From: an uncultured Eubacterium sp.
Lineage (GTDB): Bacteria > Bacillota > Clostridia > Lachnospirales > Lachnospiraceae
Direction: 5' to 3'
Length of the DNA stretch: 16,517 nucleotides
Assembly (NCBI GenBank): GCA_948579355.1
Contig: CAPAOV010000034.1
Coordinates: 1-16,517, forward strand
The notes under the pieces are model-generated. The model made no database searches, had not been told where the DNA came from, and saw nothing but the letters and a program-made list of their open reading frames with translations. The position numbers and the translations under genes were made by a program. This document shows, piece by piece, positions 7,131 to 13,553 of this stretch (position 1 is its first letter; every line of letters begins with the position of its first letter).

Positions 7131-8588
7131 ATGGGATTGATTATTGGTGAAGGCATTACATTTGACGACGTGTTACTAGTACCTTCTTATTCTGAAGTGA
7201 TTCCAAATGAAGTTTGTTTGCGGACTCATTTGACAAAAGATATTGAACTGAATATTCCAATGATGAGCGCCGGTATGGATACTGTTACGGAGCATCGTAT
7301 GGCGATTGCCATGGCCAGACAGGGAGGGATAGGCATTATCCATAAAAATATGTCCATAGAAGCACAGGCAGTAGAGGTTGACCAAGTAAAACGCTCGGAG
7401 AATGGAGTTATTACAGACCCATTTTATCTCTCTCCGGAACATACATTAGCAGATGCGGATGACCTTATGGGGAAATTCCGTATTTCCGGCGTCCCGATTA
7501 CAGAAGGAGACGACAAAAAGCTGGTCGGTATTATAACGAACCGCGATTTGAAATTTGAGACGGATTACACGAAGAAGATTAAGGAATGTATGACGGCCGA
7601 GGGTCTTGTGACGGCGCAGGAAGGGATTACTCTTGAAGAGGCAAAGAAAATACTGGCGAAAGCAAGAAAAGAAAAACTTCCGATTGTAGATAAGGATGGC
7701 AACCTCAAAGGGTTGATTACGATTAAGGATATTGAGAAGCAGATTAAGTATCCGAATTCAGCAAAAGATAAACAGGGAAGGCTGCTCTGTGGTGCCGGAG
7801 TCGGAGTAACGGCTAACATTATGGAGCGCGTTGACGCCTTAGTTAAGGCACAGGTAGATGTGATTGTTATTGATACGGCACATGGCCATTCCGCTAATGT
7901 TCTTAAAGTAGTAAAAATGGTACGTGAGGCGTATCCAAACCTTGGTATTATTGCCGGAAACGTGGCGACGGGAGAGGCGACAAAAGCATTGATTGAAGCA
8001 GGGGTTGACGCCGTAAAGGTTGGTATCGGTCCCGGTTCCATTTGTACCACGCGTGTTGTTGCCGGCATTGGCGTTCCTCAGGTTACGGCTATTATGGATG
8101 CCTATCAGGTGGCCAAAGAATATGGCATTCCGGTTATCGCGGATGGCGGTATTAAATATTCCGGCGACATGACGAAAGCGATTGCAGCGGGAGCAAATGT
8201 TTGTATGATGGGAAGTATTTTTGCCGGATGCGACGAGAGTCCGGGAAGTTTTGAATTGTTTCAGGGAAGAAAATATAAAGTGTATCGTGGGATGGGTTCG
8301 ATTGCCGCTATGGAAAACGGAAGTAAAGACCGTTATTTCCAGCAGGATGCCAAAAAGCTTGTGCCAGAGGGCGTAGAAGGGCGTGTGGCATATAAAGGTT
8401 CTGTGGAGGATACGGTATTCCAGTTGATTGGCGGTCTTCGTTCCGGCATGGGTTACTGTGGTGCGGCAACGGTCGAAGAATTAAAAGAAAACGGGCGGTT
8501 TGTAAAAATCTCGGCAGCATCGCTGAAAGAGAGCCATCCACACGATATTCATATTACAAAAGAGGCACCGAATTATAGTGTCGAATAG
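7131..8588 (+). CDS. guaB: IMP dehydrogenase
   Basis: Oxidises IMP to XMP with NAD+, the committed step of GTP synthesis, in the cytoplasm. The 485 residues match the usual length of bacterial enzymes. The TIM-barrel core begins with the FDDVLLVPSYSEV motif (11-23). Two CBS regulatory domains are inserted at about 93-205 (SPEHTLADAD, SGVPITEGDD, LPIVDKDGNLKGLIT). The NAD-site segment IDTAHGH is at 247-253. The catalytic loop GPGSICTTR is at 300-308 with Cys305. IADGGIKYSGD (336-346) follows, and the mobile flap holds Arg401-Tyr402. All key residues are present. Its own strong promoter stands upstream. The last 11 bases overlap the GTG start of the amidase gene, so the two are probably translationally coupled. 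Confidence 0.98.
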   Translation: MGLIIGEGITFDDVLLVPSYSEVIPNEVCLRTHLTKDIELNIPMMSAGMDTVTEHRMAIAMARQGGIGIIHKNMSIEAQAVEVDQVKRSENGVITDPFYLSPEHTLADADDLMGKFRISGVPITEGDDKKLVGIITNRDLKFETDYTKKIKECMTAEGLVTAQEGITLEEAKKILAKARKEKLPIVDKDGNLKGLITIKDIEKQIKYPNSAKDKQGRLLCGAGVGVTANIMERVDALVKAQVDVIVIDTAHGHSANVLKVVKMVREAYPNLGIIAGNVATGEATKALIEAGVDAVKVGIGPGSICTTRVVAGIGVPQVTAIMDAYQVAKEYGIPVIADGGIKYSGDMTKAIAAGANVCMMGSIFAGCDESPGSFELFQGRKYKVYRGMGSIAAMENGSKDRYFQQDAKKLVPEGVEGRVAYKGSVEDTVFQLIGGLRSGMGYCGAATVEELKENGRFVKISAASLKESHPHDIHITKEAPNYSVE

Positions 8589-9273
8589 AACATATCCATA
8601 CTCCCGTGTCCGCCGTAGGCGGAAGCGGAGAGTGAGAATAAAACGCTGCGTCCTGATTATCAGTGGGGCAGCGCTTTTTATCCTTTTCATATGTGGGATA
8701 ATTTCTTTTATAGGAAAGACCGATTCACAACAGACGGTAAACAAAGCTAAAACACTTCCCAAGATTACGATAGATACACAATTACTTGTAAAAAATAAGT
8801 TTTCCCGTCCGGGGGTGGCGTTAAATAAAATAAACGGGATTGTAGTCCATTATACAGCTAATCCAAAGACGGACGCCGAAGACAACCGCAATTATTTTAA
8901 CAACCTGCCGAAGATTAATAAAGAAAGAGAAACGCCGATTTATGCCAGCAGTCATTTTATTGTTGGTCTGGAGGGGCAGATTGTTCAGTGCATACCACTC
9001 AATGAGATATCGTACGCATCGAATGAGAGAAATGGCGACACGATATCGGTAGAGTGCTGTCACAGGGACAAATCCGGTAAGTTTAATGACATTACATATA
9101 AGGCGCTTGTGGAATTATTGGCATACTTATGTTTGAAATTTGATTTGCAGGAAGAGGACATTATCCGCCACTATGATGTGACGGGGAAATTGTGTCCGTT
9201 GTACTATGTAAAAAATGAAGATGAGTGGTTACAGTTGCGAAACGATGTGAAGCGCAGGAAGCAAAGCGTATAA
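8578..9273 (+). CDS. Membrane-anchored N-acetylmuramoyl-L-alanine amidase (Amidase_2)
   Basis: A zinc peptidoglycan hydrolase that cleaves the bond between N-acetylmuramic acid and the stem peptide. The 231-residue protein has a strongly basic N-terminus (RVRRRRKRRVRIKR, 10-23), then one hydrophobic helix (about 24-44). The catalytic domain should therefore lie outside the membrane. The domain spans about 70-225, with likely zinc ligands His91 (VVHYTA), His198 (RHYD) and Cys206 (LCP). The His198-Cys206 spacing equals that of T7 lysozyme. SSHFIVG (124-130) and the substrate-groove segment NGDTISVECC (162-171) fit Amidase_2. The GTG at 8578 lies inside guaB and overlaps it by 11 bp. AGAGG (8561-8565) is 12 bases upstream, slightly far, and no better in-frame start with a ribosome binding site exists. 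Its exact role (growth, autolysis or germination) cannot be told. Confidence 0.88.
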   Translation: MSNRTYPYSRVRRRRKRRVRIKRCVLIISGAALFILFICGIISFIGKTDSQQTVNKAKTLPKITIDTQLLVKNKFSRPGVALNKINGIVVHYTANPKTDAEDNRNYFNNLPKINKERETPIYASSHFIVGLEGQIVQCIPLNEISYASNERNGDTISVECCHRDKSGKFNDITYKALVELLAYLCLKFDLQEEDIIRHYDVTGKLCPLYYVKNEDEWLQLRNDVKRRKQSV

Positions 9274-9303
9274 CGACGATTGTATTGGTCGGAGCATTAT
9301 GTG

Positions 9304-9786
9304 TTACAAATCCATCTGAATCGTATTATGTAAATTTTCATATTGACGATACGTTACTCCCGAAGAAGCCATCATTTTTTTGGCTGCGATAACGGAAGCG
9401 GTATTCGCATATTTATCTTCTCCGTATATGACTTCACGGATGCCGGATTGAATCAGTGCTTTTGTGCATTCATTACACGGAAAGAGAGTTGTGTATACTT
9501 TTGCACCATCGAGATTGGTACCCGTATAATTGAGAAGCGCATTCAGCTCTGCATGGCATACATAGAGGTATTTTGTCTCAAGGGGGTCGCTGTTTTCACG
9601 TTCCCACGGATATTCGTCATCGGAACAGCCCTGTGGCATGCCGTTGTAGCCAACCGATAGTATTTTGTTGTCTTTACCGACGATACAGGCCCCTACACTT
9701 GTGTTGGGGTCTTTACTTCGCATGGAAGAAAGTTTTGCGATTCCCATAAAATACTGGTCCCAGGATAAGTAGTCTTGTCGTTTCAT
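9304..9786 (-). CDS. Deoxycytidylate deaminase (ComEB-like)
   Basis: A cytidine/deoxycytidylate deaminase that converts dCMP to dUMP, the substrate of thymidylate synthase. The 160-residue protein has the zinc motif CHAE (77-80; His78 ligand, Glu80 proton shuttle) and PCNEC (103-107; Cys104 and Cys107 ligands). DPNTSVGACIVG (26-37) and the GYNGMPQGC segment (46-54) are typical of the dCMP deaminase branch, and a C-terminal helix completes the fold. AGGAGG (complement of 9795-9800) lies eight bases before the ATG. It reads towards the amidase gene, with a gap of only 30 bp and no visible terminator there. The terminator of rpsT lies just upstream, followed by no strong promoter, so transcription may depend on read-through. 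The enzyme class is clear; the ComEB name is by similarity only. Confidence 0.93.
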   Translation of the reverse strand: MKRQDYLSWDQYFMGIAKLSSMRSKDPNTSVGACIVGKDNKILSVGYNGMPQGCSDDEYPWERENSDPLETKYLYVCHAELNALLNYTGTNLDGAKVYTTLFPCNECTKALIQSGIREVIYGEDKYANTASVIAAKKMMASSGVTYRQYENLHNTIQMDL

Positions 9787-9823
9787 TATTTTGTCCTCCT
9801 GTCATAGCGGAAAATTTTTTCTA

Positions 9824-9851
9824 ACACAAAAGGACTGTCAGCAGACAGTCC
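9824..9851 (-). terminator. Terminator of rpsT (attenuator before the dCMP deaminase gene)
   Basis: GGACTGTC and GACAGTCC (9832-9839 with 9844-9851) form an 8-bp stem with a 4-nt loop. On the minus strand it is followed by TTTTGTGT. A TATAAT-like box lies just before it (complement of 9853-9858) but has no good -35. The hairpin stands between rpsT and the deaminase gene and may set how much read-through reaches the latter. Confidence 0.7.
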
Positions 9852-9901
9852 GATTATATTCGACGGGTAAAATTGTAGTTGCAGTACGACTGCCCTCTAC
9901 A

Positions 9902-10165
9902 TTACGCAAGTTTGTTTACGGCAATTGTTAAACGGGAAACTTTTCTTGCGGTTGTGTTCTTATGATACACACCTTTTTTAGTCGCCTTGTCAAGCTCGGA
10001 TACCGCAGCTTTTAAAGCGATTTCAGCAGCAGCCTTATCGTTTGCCTCAATGGCAGCATCTACTTTTTTGATAGCTGTCTTAACTCGGGAACGAACCGAT
10101 TTATTTTTGGCAGCGCGTTTTTCAGAAACAAGAATCCTTTTTTTTGCTGATTTAATATTTGCCAA
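9902..10165 (-). CDS. rpsT: 30S ribosomal protein S20
   Basis: A primary-binding protein of the small ribosomal subunit that contacts the 16S rRNA 5' domain and helix 44. With the TTG start at 10165 the protein has 87 residues, exactly the usual length, and begins MANIKSAKKRI as in the family. It is very basic and helical, with NKSVRSRVKTAIKK, and ends LTIAVNKLA. The frame also contains an ATG at 10180, but that codon overlaps the ribosome binding site GGAGGTG (complement of 10172-10178), which is six bases from the TTG. E. coli rpsT also starts at a UUG, a feature linked there to autoregulation. The gene has a consensus promoter at 10250-10278 and a leader of about 78 nt, and it diverges from gpr. 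Confidence 0.95.
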   Translation of the reverse strand: MANIKSAKKRILVSEKRAAKNKSVRSRVKTAIKKVDAAIEANDKAAAEIALKAAVSELDKATKKGVYHKNTTARKVSRLTIAVNKLA

Positions 10166-10249
10166 TTCCAGCACCTCCATCGTAATTATCTCATTAATGT
10201 TCTCTGTCTGGCTGCTCGGACACGGACGTCAGCACAAACATACTCATGT

Positions 10250-10278
10250 ATCATAGTATACATTTCGCCGAATGTCAA
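10250..10278 (-). promoter_or_regulatory. Consensus promoter of rpsT
   Basis: On the minus strand TTGACA (complement of 10273-10278) and TATGAT (complement of 10250-10255) are separated by exactly 17 bp. The transcript would begin near 10243, leaving a leader of about 78 nt before the TTG, in which GCTG and CAGC can pair around a 15-nt loop. Confidence 0.85.
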
Positions 10279-10336
10279 GTATTTTAAAGAAAAAGATTGG
10301 CGTCTCCCCATGTGTCCAAAATACTTTTTACAATAC

Positions 10337-10368
10337 TGAATAAAAATCGGGGATTGAGCTACATTAAC
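10337..10368 (+). promoter_or_regulatory. Weak sigma-G-like promoter candidate for gpr
   Basis: TGAATA (10337-10342) matches the -35 region of sigma-G promoters, and CATTAAC (10362-10368) is a partial match to the CATNNTA -10. The 19-bp gap is a little long. gpr is known to be transcribed by sigma-G in the forespore of Bacillus, which makes the site plausible but not proven. No sigma-A promoter was seen here. Confidence 0.3.
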
Positions 10369-10399
10369 TGAGAGAAGAGAAAAGGGAGGCGATTTACTA

Positions 10400-11311
10400 A
10401 TGGAGAAGAGAACGGATTTGGCCATGGAGACGCGAGAGAGCTTTCCGCAAAATCATGTGGAGATTCAGGGGGTTCTCTTGGAGAAGAAAGAATGTCTGGA
10501 CGGCAGAGCGCTGATTACGACGGTAAAGATTCAGGATGAGGCGGGAAGTAAGGCGATGAGAAAACCGATTGGCACTTATGTGACAGTGGAGTCTCCGCTC
10601 ATGCGGGATGGGGATTTTGAGGAGCGCGAACCATTGCTGTTATGTATTTGCGGCCAGTTGGAAAAGATGATACAGGGAATGAAGCAGAAAAGCGTACTCA
10701 TTATCGGATTGGGAAACCGTGAGGTGACTTCGGATTCTCTCGGCCCCAAAATGACCGATGCCCTTTTTATAACAAGACATTTCAAACAGGAATTTGGCAA
10801 TACATTTTTAGAGGAAAATCAGTATGGCTGTGTCAGCGCGATTGCACCGGGAGTCATGGCACAGACGGGGATTGAGACAGGAGAATTGCTGGAGGGGGTC
10901 GTGCGTCAGACAAAACCGGATTTGGTTATTGCTGTTGATGCGCTGGCAGCCCGAAGTGTTAGTCGCCTTTGTACGACAATTCAAATTACGGATACGGGAA
11001 TAGCGCCCGGCGCTGGTGTCGGAAACCGCCGCAAGGAGCTGAATGAAAAAAATTTAGGAGTGCCGGTTGTGGCGATTGGTGTTCCTACGGTCGTAGATGC
11101 CGGAACGATTATTGGAGACCACTTGGAACATGTGCTGCAGAAACAGGGGTATTCGGAAGATGAAATAGAGCGTTTCATCAATGAAATTATGGGAGAAGAA
11201 ACGGAAAAGGTTATGGTGACCCCAAAAGATATTGATTGTTCCGTTAGTCAAATCAGCGAGGATTTGGCGCATATTTTAAACCACTGTTTTCAAAAGCGGG
11301 ATAATCTGTAA
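10400..11311 (+). CDS. gpr: GPR endopeptidase (spore germination protease)
   Basis: An aspartic protease made as a zymogen in the developing spore. After activation it cuts the small acid-soluble proteins (SASPs) at the start of germination. The protein has 303 residues, shorter than the 370 of Bacillus but not unusual for clostridia. It starts with the family signature RTDLAMETRE (4-13). The two segments that carry the essential aspartates are present: GLGNREVTSDSLGPK (103-117, Asp112) and VIAVDALAARS (176-186, Asp180). TGIAPGAGVGNRR (199-211) and GVPTVVDAGTII (227-238) follow. GGGAGG (10384-10389) lies ten bases before the ATG. It diverges from rpsT and is followed by spoIIP, an order shared with Bacillus subtilis. 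Expression late in sporulation in the forespore is expected from the family. Confidence 0.96.
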   Translation: MEKRTDLAMETRESFPQNHVEIQGVLLEKKECLDGRALITTVKIQDEAGSKAMRKPIGTYVTVESPLMRDGDFEEREPLLLCICGQLEKMIQGMKQKSVLIIGLGNREVTSDSLGPKMTDALFITRHFKQEFGNTFLEENQYGCVSAIAPGVMAQTGIETGELLEGVVRQTKPDLVIAVDALAARSVSRLCTTIQITDTGIAPGAGVGNRRKELNEKNLGVPVVAIGVPTVVDAGTIIGDHLEHVLQKQGYSEDEIERFINEIMGEETEKVMVTPKDIDCSVSQISEDLAHILNHCFQKRDNL

Positions 11312-11352
11312 ACAAGGCGCATATGCTGATAAAAGAGAATGGGGGAATTATC

Positions 11353-12501
11353 ATGTTACGACAGGGTCTGCGCATTTTGTTAGGCATGGCGGCAATTGTG
11401 TGCGTCGCCTCGCTTGCCGCTATGAAAGAATTACCGGAGTTCGAAATGATTTCGATGTTGGGGCAATATCTGGCGGCGGACAGCGCCCTGTGTCTGAAAG
11501 ATGGACAAGGAGAAGAACGTCTGGTGGCAGAGCTGCTTGGCGGCAAAGAATATATTTTTATTGGAAACAGTGAAGAACAAAAAGAGACCCTCATTCTGAA
11601 CGAAAACAAAGAATTGTACGAAGTGGCGAAAGAAAATGAGAATCCGCTTTTGGGGGATGTCGAGACGCCGCAGGGGCAGACGGTGAGCAATCCGAAAATA
11701 CTGCCGGTTCCCCGACAAAAAAATGCTCTGGTTGAGCAGTTAAGAGAATCCGCAGATGTCTCTTTTCTCTGGAAAAATTTCTATATTGTAGACTCGACAA
11801 CATCAGTAACGAAAGCCGACTTCGATGTAAAACAATTGTTGCAGGCGAATATGAAGATGGTGAAAAAAAAGGGAAAAAAGCAAATATTGATTTATCACAC
11901 CCATGGTGCATCCGAGTACTTCAAAGACAGTCGCAATGGCGTGATTGAGGATTCGGTAGTGGGCGTGGGGGATGCCCTGACACGGGAGTTGGAAAAACTC
12001 GGATACGGTGTTTACCACGACCGCACGCAATACGATAGAGTCAATGGGGGGATTGACCGCAGTTTTGCCTATAATCAGTCACTTGATGGAATTACAAAAA
12101 TAAAGCAGAAATATCCGGATATTGAGGTTATGATAGATTTACATAGGGATTCGGTCGGGAAAGGAAAACATACTTATACAACGATACAGGGGCGTAAGAC
12201 GGCAATCGTCATGTTCTTCAACGGTATGAGCCGGACGAAGTCCGGCCCTATCGCATATTTGAAAAATCCGAATTTAAAAGGGAATCTGGCGTTTAGTCTG
12301 CAAATGAAGTGCAAGGCTATGGAATATTATGATGGATTTACAAAGCCAATTTATTTGAAAGGATACCGTTATAATTTACACTTACTTCCAAAGTCGCTGC
12401 TCATTGAACTGGGAAATGAAAACAATACGGTAGAGGAGGCGAAGAATGCGGCTATGCCACTGGCGGATGTGCTTGCCAAAGTATTGTCGGGAGAGGGATA
12501 G
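11353..12501 (+). CDS. spoIIP: Stage II sporulation protein P (SpoIIP)
   Basis: A membrane-anchored cell-wall amidase and endopeptidase that works with SpoIID and SpoIIM to thin septal peptidoglycan and drive engulfment of the forespore. From the ATG at 11353 the protein has 382 residues: an N-terminal membrane anchor (about 5-24), a linker, and the SpoIIP catalytic domain from about 175. The motifs are HTHGASEYF (182-190; His182, His184, Glu188), IDLHRDS (261-267; His264) and LIELGNENNT (350-359; Glu352), the expected zinc-binding and catalytic residues. An ATG at 11323 would add ten polar residues. It has only a weak AAGG upstream, while GGGGGA (11341-11346) is close to the ATG at 11353, so the latter is preferred; the choice is not certain. 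It follows gpr by 41 bp (11 bp with the longer form), so the two probably share a transcript. Confidence 0.93.
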   Translation: MLRQGLRILLGMAAIVCVASLAAMKELPEFEMISMLGQYLAADSALCLKDGQGEERLVAELLGGKEYIFIGNSEEQKETLILNENKELYEVAKENENPLLGDVETPQGQTVSNPKILPVPRQKNALVEQLRESADVSFLWKNFYIVDSTTSVTKADFDVKQLLQANMKMVKKKGKKQILIYHTHGASEYFKDSRNGVIEDSVVGVGDALTRELEKLGYGVYHDRTQYDRVNGGIDRSFAYNQSLDGITKIKQKYPDIEVMIDLHRDSVGKGKHTYTTIQGRKTAIVMFFNGMSRTKSGPIAYLKNPNLKGNLAFSLQMKCKAMEYYDGFTKPIYLKGYRYNLHLLPKSLLIELGNENNTVEEAKNAAMPLADVLAKVLSGEG

Positions 12502-12506
12502 AGACG

Positions 12507-12869
12507 CTATTGCTTCCGCTCGTTGCTTTTCACATAAATATGGGCAGTATTACATATGTTGTTAAACTGTTCCGGCGAGAGTTGGCGGCAATAGTGAAAA
12601 AGGCGGAGAAAGTCATAGTCAATTGTTGCGCTGTACTGGTCCATATGAAAGGTTTCCAAATCTTTGGCAAGGCGGGAAAGGGAAATATTCATTCCCTCGG
12701 CGAGACGTATGATGGTAGTGAGACGGCAATCTGTTTCTCCGCGTTCAATGCGTCCAATCGTATTTTTATCACATTCGATTAGTTCTCCGAGGTCTTCCTG
12801 AGTCAGGCCGGCAATGGAGCGGTATTTTCGAATGATAGTTCCCAGCTTGTATAAAGTATATTTTTTCAT
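12507..12869 (-). CDS. Xre-family transcriptional regulator
   Basis: A 120-residue DNA-binding protein with an HTH_3 domain at about 8-66: LGTIIRKYRSIAGLTQEDLGELIECDKNTIGRIERGE, with the recognition helix at about DKNTIGRIERG. The C-terminal part (67-120) is helical and without a recognised domain, and may mediate dimerisation. The frame extends to a TTG at 12890. The ATG at 12869 is chosen because GAGG (complement of 12879-12882) lies nine bases before it, while the TTG has none. Its stop codon is only 5 bp from that of spoIIP, which reads towards it with no terminator between, so transcripts may overlap in antisense. A TTGAGA/TAAAAT promoter with a perfect palindrome across the -10 stands upstream and suggests self-repression. 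Its targets are unknown. Confidence 0.85.
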   Translation of the reverse strand: MKKYTLYKLGTIIRKYRSIAGLTQEDLGELIECDKNTIGRIERGETDCRLTTIIRLAEGMNISLSRLAKDLETFHMDQYSATIDYDFLRLFHYCRQLSPEQFNNICNTAHIYVKSNERKQ

Positions 12870-12902
12870 AACGATAGTCCTCACTTTCAAATGTTCTATA
12901 TT

Positions 12903-12932
12903 CTATTTTAAAATAGGAGCCGGTTATCTCAA
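12903..12932 (-). promoter_or_regulatory. Promoter and palindromic operator candidate of the leftward Xre gene
   Basis: On the minus strand TTGAGA (complement of 12927-12932) and TAAAAT (complement of 12905-12910) are spaced by 16 bp. The perfect 14-bp palindrome CTATTTTAAAATAG (12903-12916) covers the -10. This position would suit binding of a dimeric Xre repressor, most simply the gene's own product. Confidence 0.5.
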
Positions 12933-13058
12933 CAATGGAAATGCGTTTTTGTACAGCGGAAAGAAACTATTATAGTGGTTTGTCTTTCCCTTTTTTTATA
13001 TTTTTTTTAGAAATGGAAAAAAGGAAAATAGTGTTTTGTCGTTTTTTGACGAAAAAAG

Positions 13059-13087
13059 TTGTCCTGCGCATTTCACGATGTGATAAA
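13059..13087 (+). promoter_or_regulatory. Promoter candidate of the Xre-LytTR unit with dyad
   Basis: TTGTCC (13059-13064) and an extended -10, TG-T-GATAAA (13079-13087), are separated by 17 bp. The dyad TCAC-GAT-GTGA (13073-13083) lies in the spacer up to the -10. The leader would be about 115 nt. Confidence 0.35.
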
Positions 13088-13151
13088 ATTAAAGATAGGA
13101 GTAAAGGCAAATCAAAAGAAAAAACCGAATGTATTCGGGACAAGTATTGTG

Positions 13152-13196
13152 TCTGCGCTGCGTCCGCAAACTTGGTCTTTTAAAAAGCAGCGCAGA
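13152..13196 (+). promoter_or_regulatory. Leader hairpin directly upstream of the ribosome binding site
   Basis: TCTGCGCTGC (13152-13161) and GCAGCGCAGA (13187-13196) form a perfect, GC-rich 10-bp stem with a 25-nt loop in an AT-rich setting. Its 3' edge is only 3 nt before GGAGG (13200-13204). It could hide or insulate the ribosome binding site, or as DNA it could bind a regulator. Confidence 0.5.
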
Positions 13197-13209
13197 AATG
13201 GAGGGCACT

Positions 13210-13539
13210 ATGATTTATGAGGAAAATGAAATGATTGGAAAACGTTTATTAAAAATCCGTAAAGTGAACGAATTGGATTATTATGATATGGCGGCCATTC
13301 TCGGAATCAGCGAAGGACATTATCGTAAGATTGAGAGGGGAATTTATGGTTTGGACATTCCCAAATTGTTGCGTCTTTATGAAAAACTGGATGTTGACCC
13401 GATGTATCTTCTTCTCGGTAAACTGGATTTATCTACTGCCTATACAAAAATAAGCGGTATTGTCGACCGCAAAAAGATGCTTTGTGAACTTCTTGATTTT
13501 TGTATTCGGGAAATCAGGAACAGTACGGATTTATCGTAG
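13210..13539 (+). CDS. Small Xre-family regulator
   Basis: A 109-residue protein with one helix-turn-helix domain at about 9-70 (IGKRLLKIRKVNELDYYDMA, then LGISEGHYRKIERG with the recognition helix). It ends in a short helical tail with several charged residues. The helix-turn-helix continues into DVDPMYLLLG, as in many phage- and Firmicutes-type Xre proteins. An open frame reaches back to 13129, but the ATG at 13210 is used because GGAGG (13200-13204) is five bases upstream and the domain begins shortly after. The stop codon is 14 bp before the start of the LytTR regulator, whose ribosome binding site follows it at once, so the two are very likely cotranscribed and perhaps coupled. No ligand or target can be read from the sequence. 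It is a different paralogue from the leftward Xre gene. Confidence 0.82.
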   Translation: MIYEENEMIGKRLLKIRKVNELDYYDMAAILGISEGHYRKIERGIYGLDIPKLLRLYEKLDVDPMYLLLGKLDLSTAYTKISGIVDRKKMLCELLDFCIREIRNSTDLS

Positions 13540-13553
13540 GGGAGGAAAGAGAG

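Larger units (their letters stand above)
12870..13209. other. Intergenic region between the divergent Xre genes
   Basis: This 340-bp gene-free stretch is very AT-rich. It contains the leftward promoter with palindrome (12903-12932), a run of T and A (12988-13030) with loose dyad symmetry, a rightward promoter candidate (13059-13087) with TCAC-GAT-GTGA dyad, and a 10-bp hairpin (13152-13196) just before the ribosome binding site of the rightward gene. An open frame at 12935-13183 has no ribosome binding site and no protein-like composition, and I do not call it. Confidence 0.6.

Noticed and set aside
10166..10180. ATG at 10180 as the rpsT start
   Set aside because: It overlaps the ribosome binding site, and the extra residues are not part of S20.
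12935..13183. Open frame of 82 codons between the divergent Xre genes
   Set aside because: It has no ribosome binding site, its residues are dominated by translated A/T runs, and it overlaps promoter-like sites and most of the leader hairpin.
13500..13553. Longer N-terminus for the LytTR regulator
   Set aside because: It would overlap the upstream Xre gene, and the receiver fold begins at the ATG at 13554, which has a good ribosome binding site.
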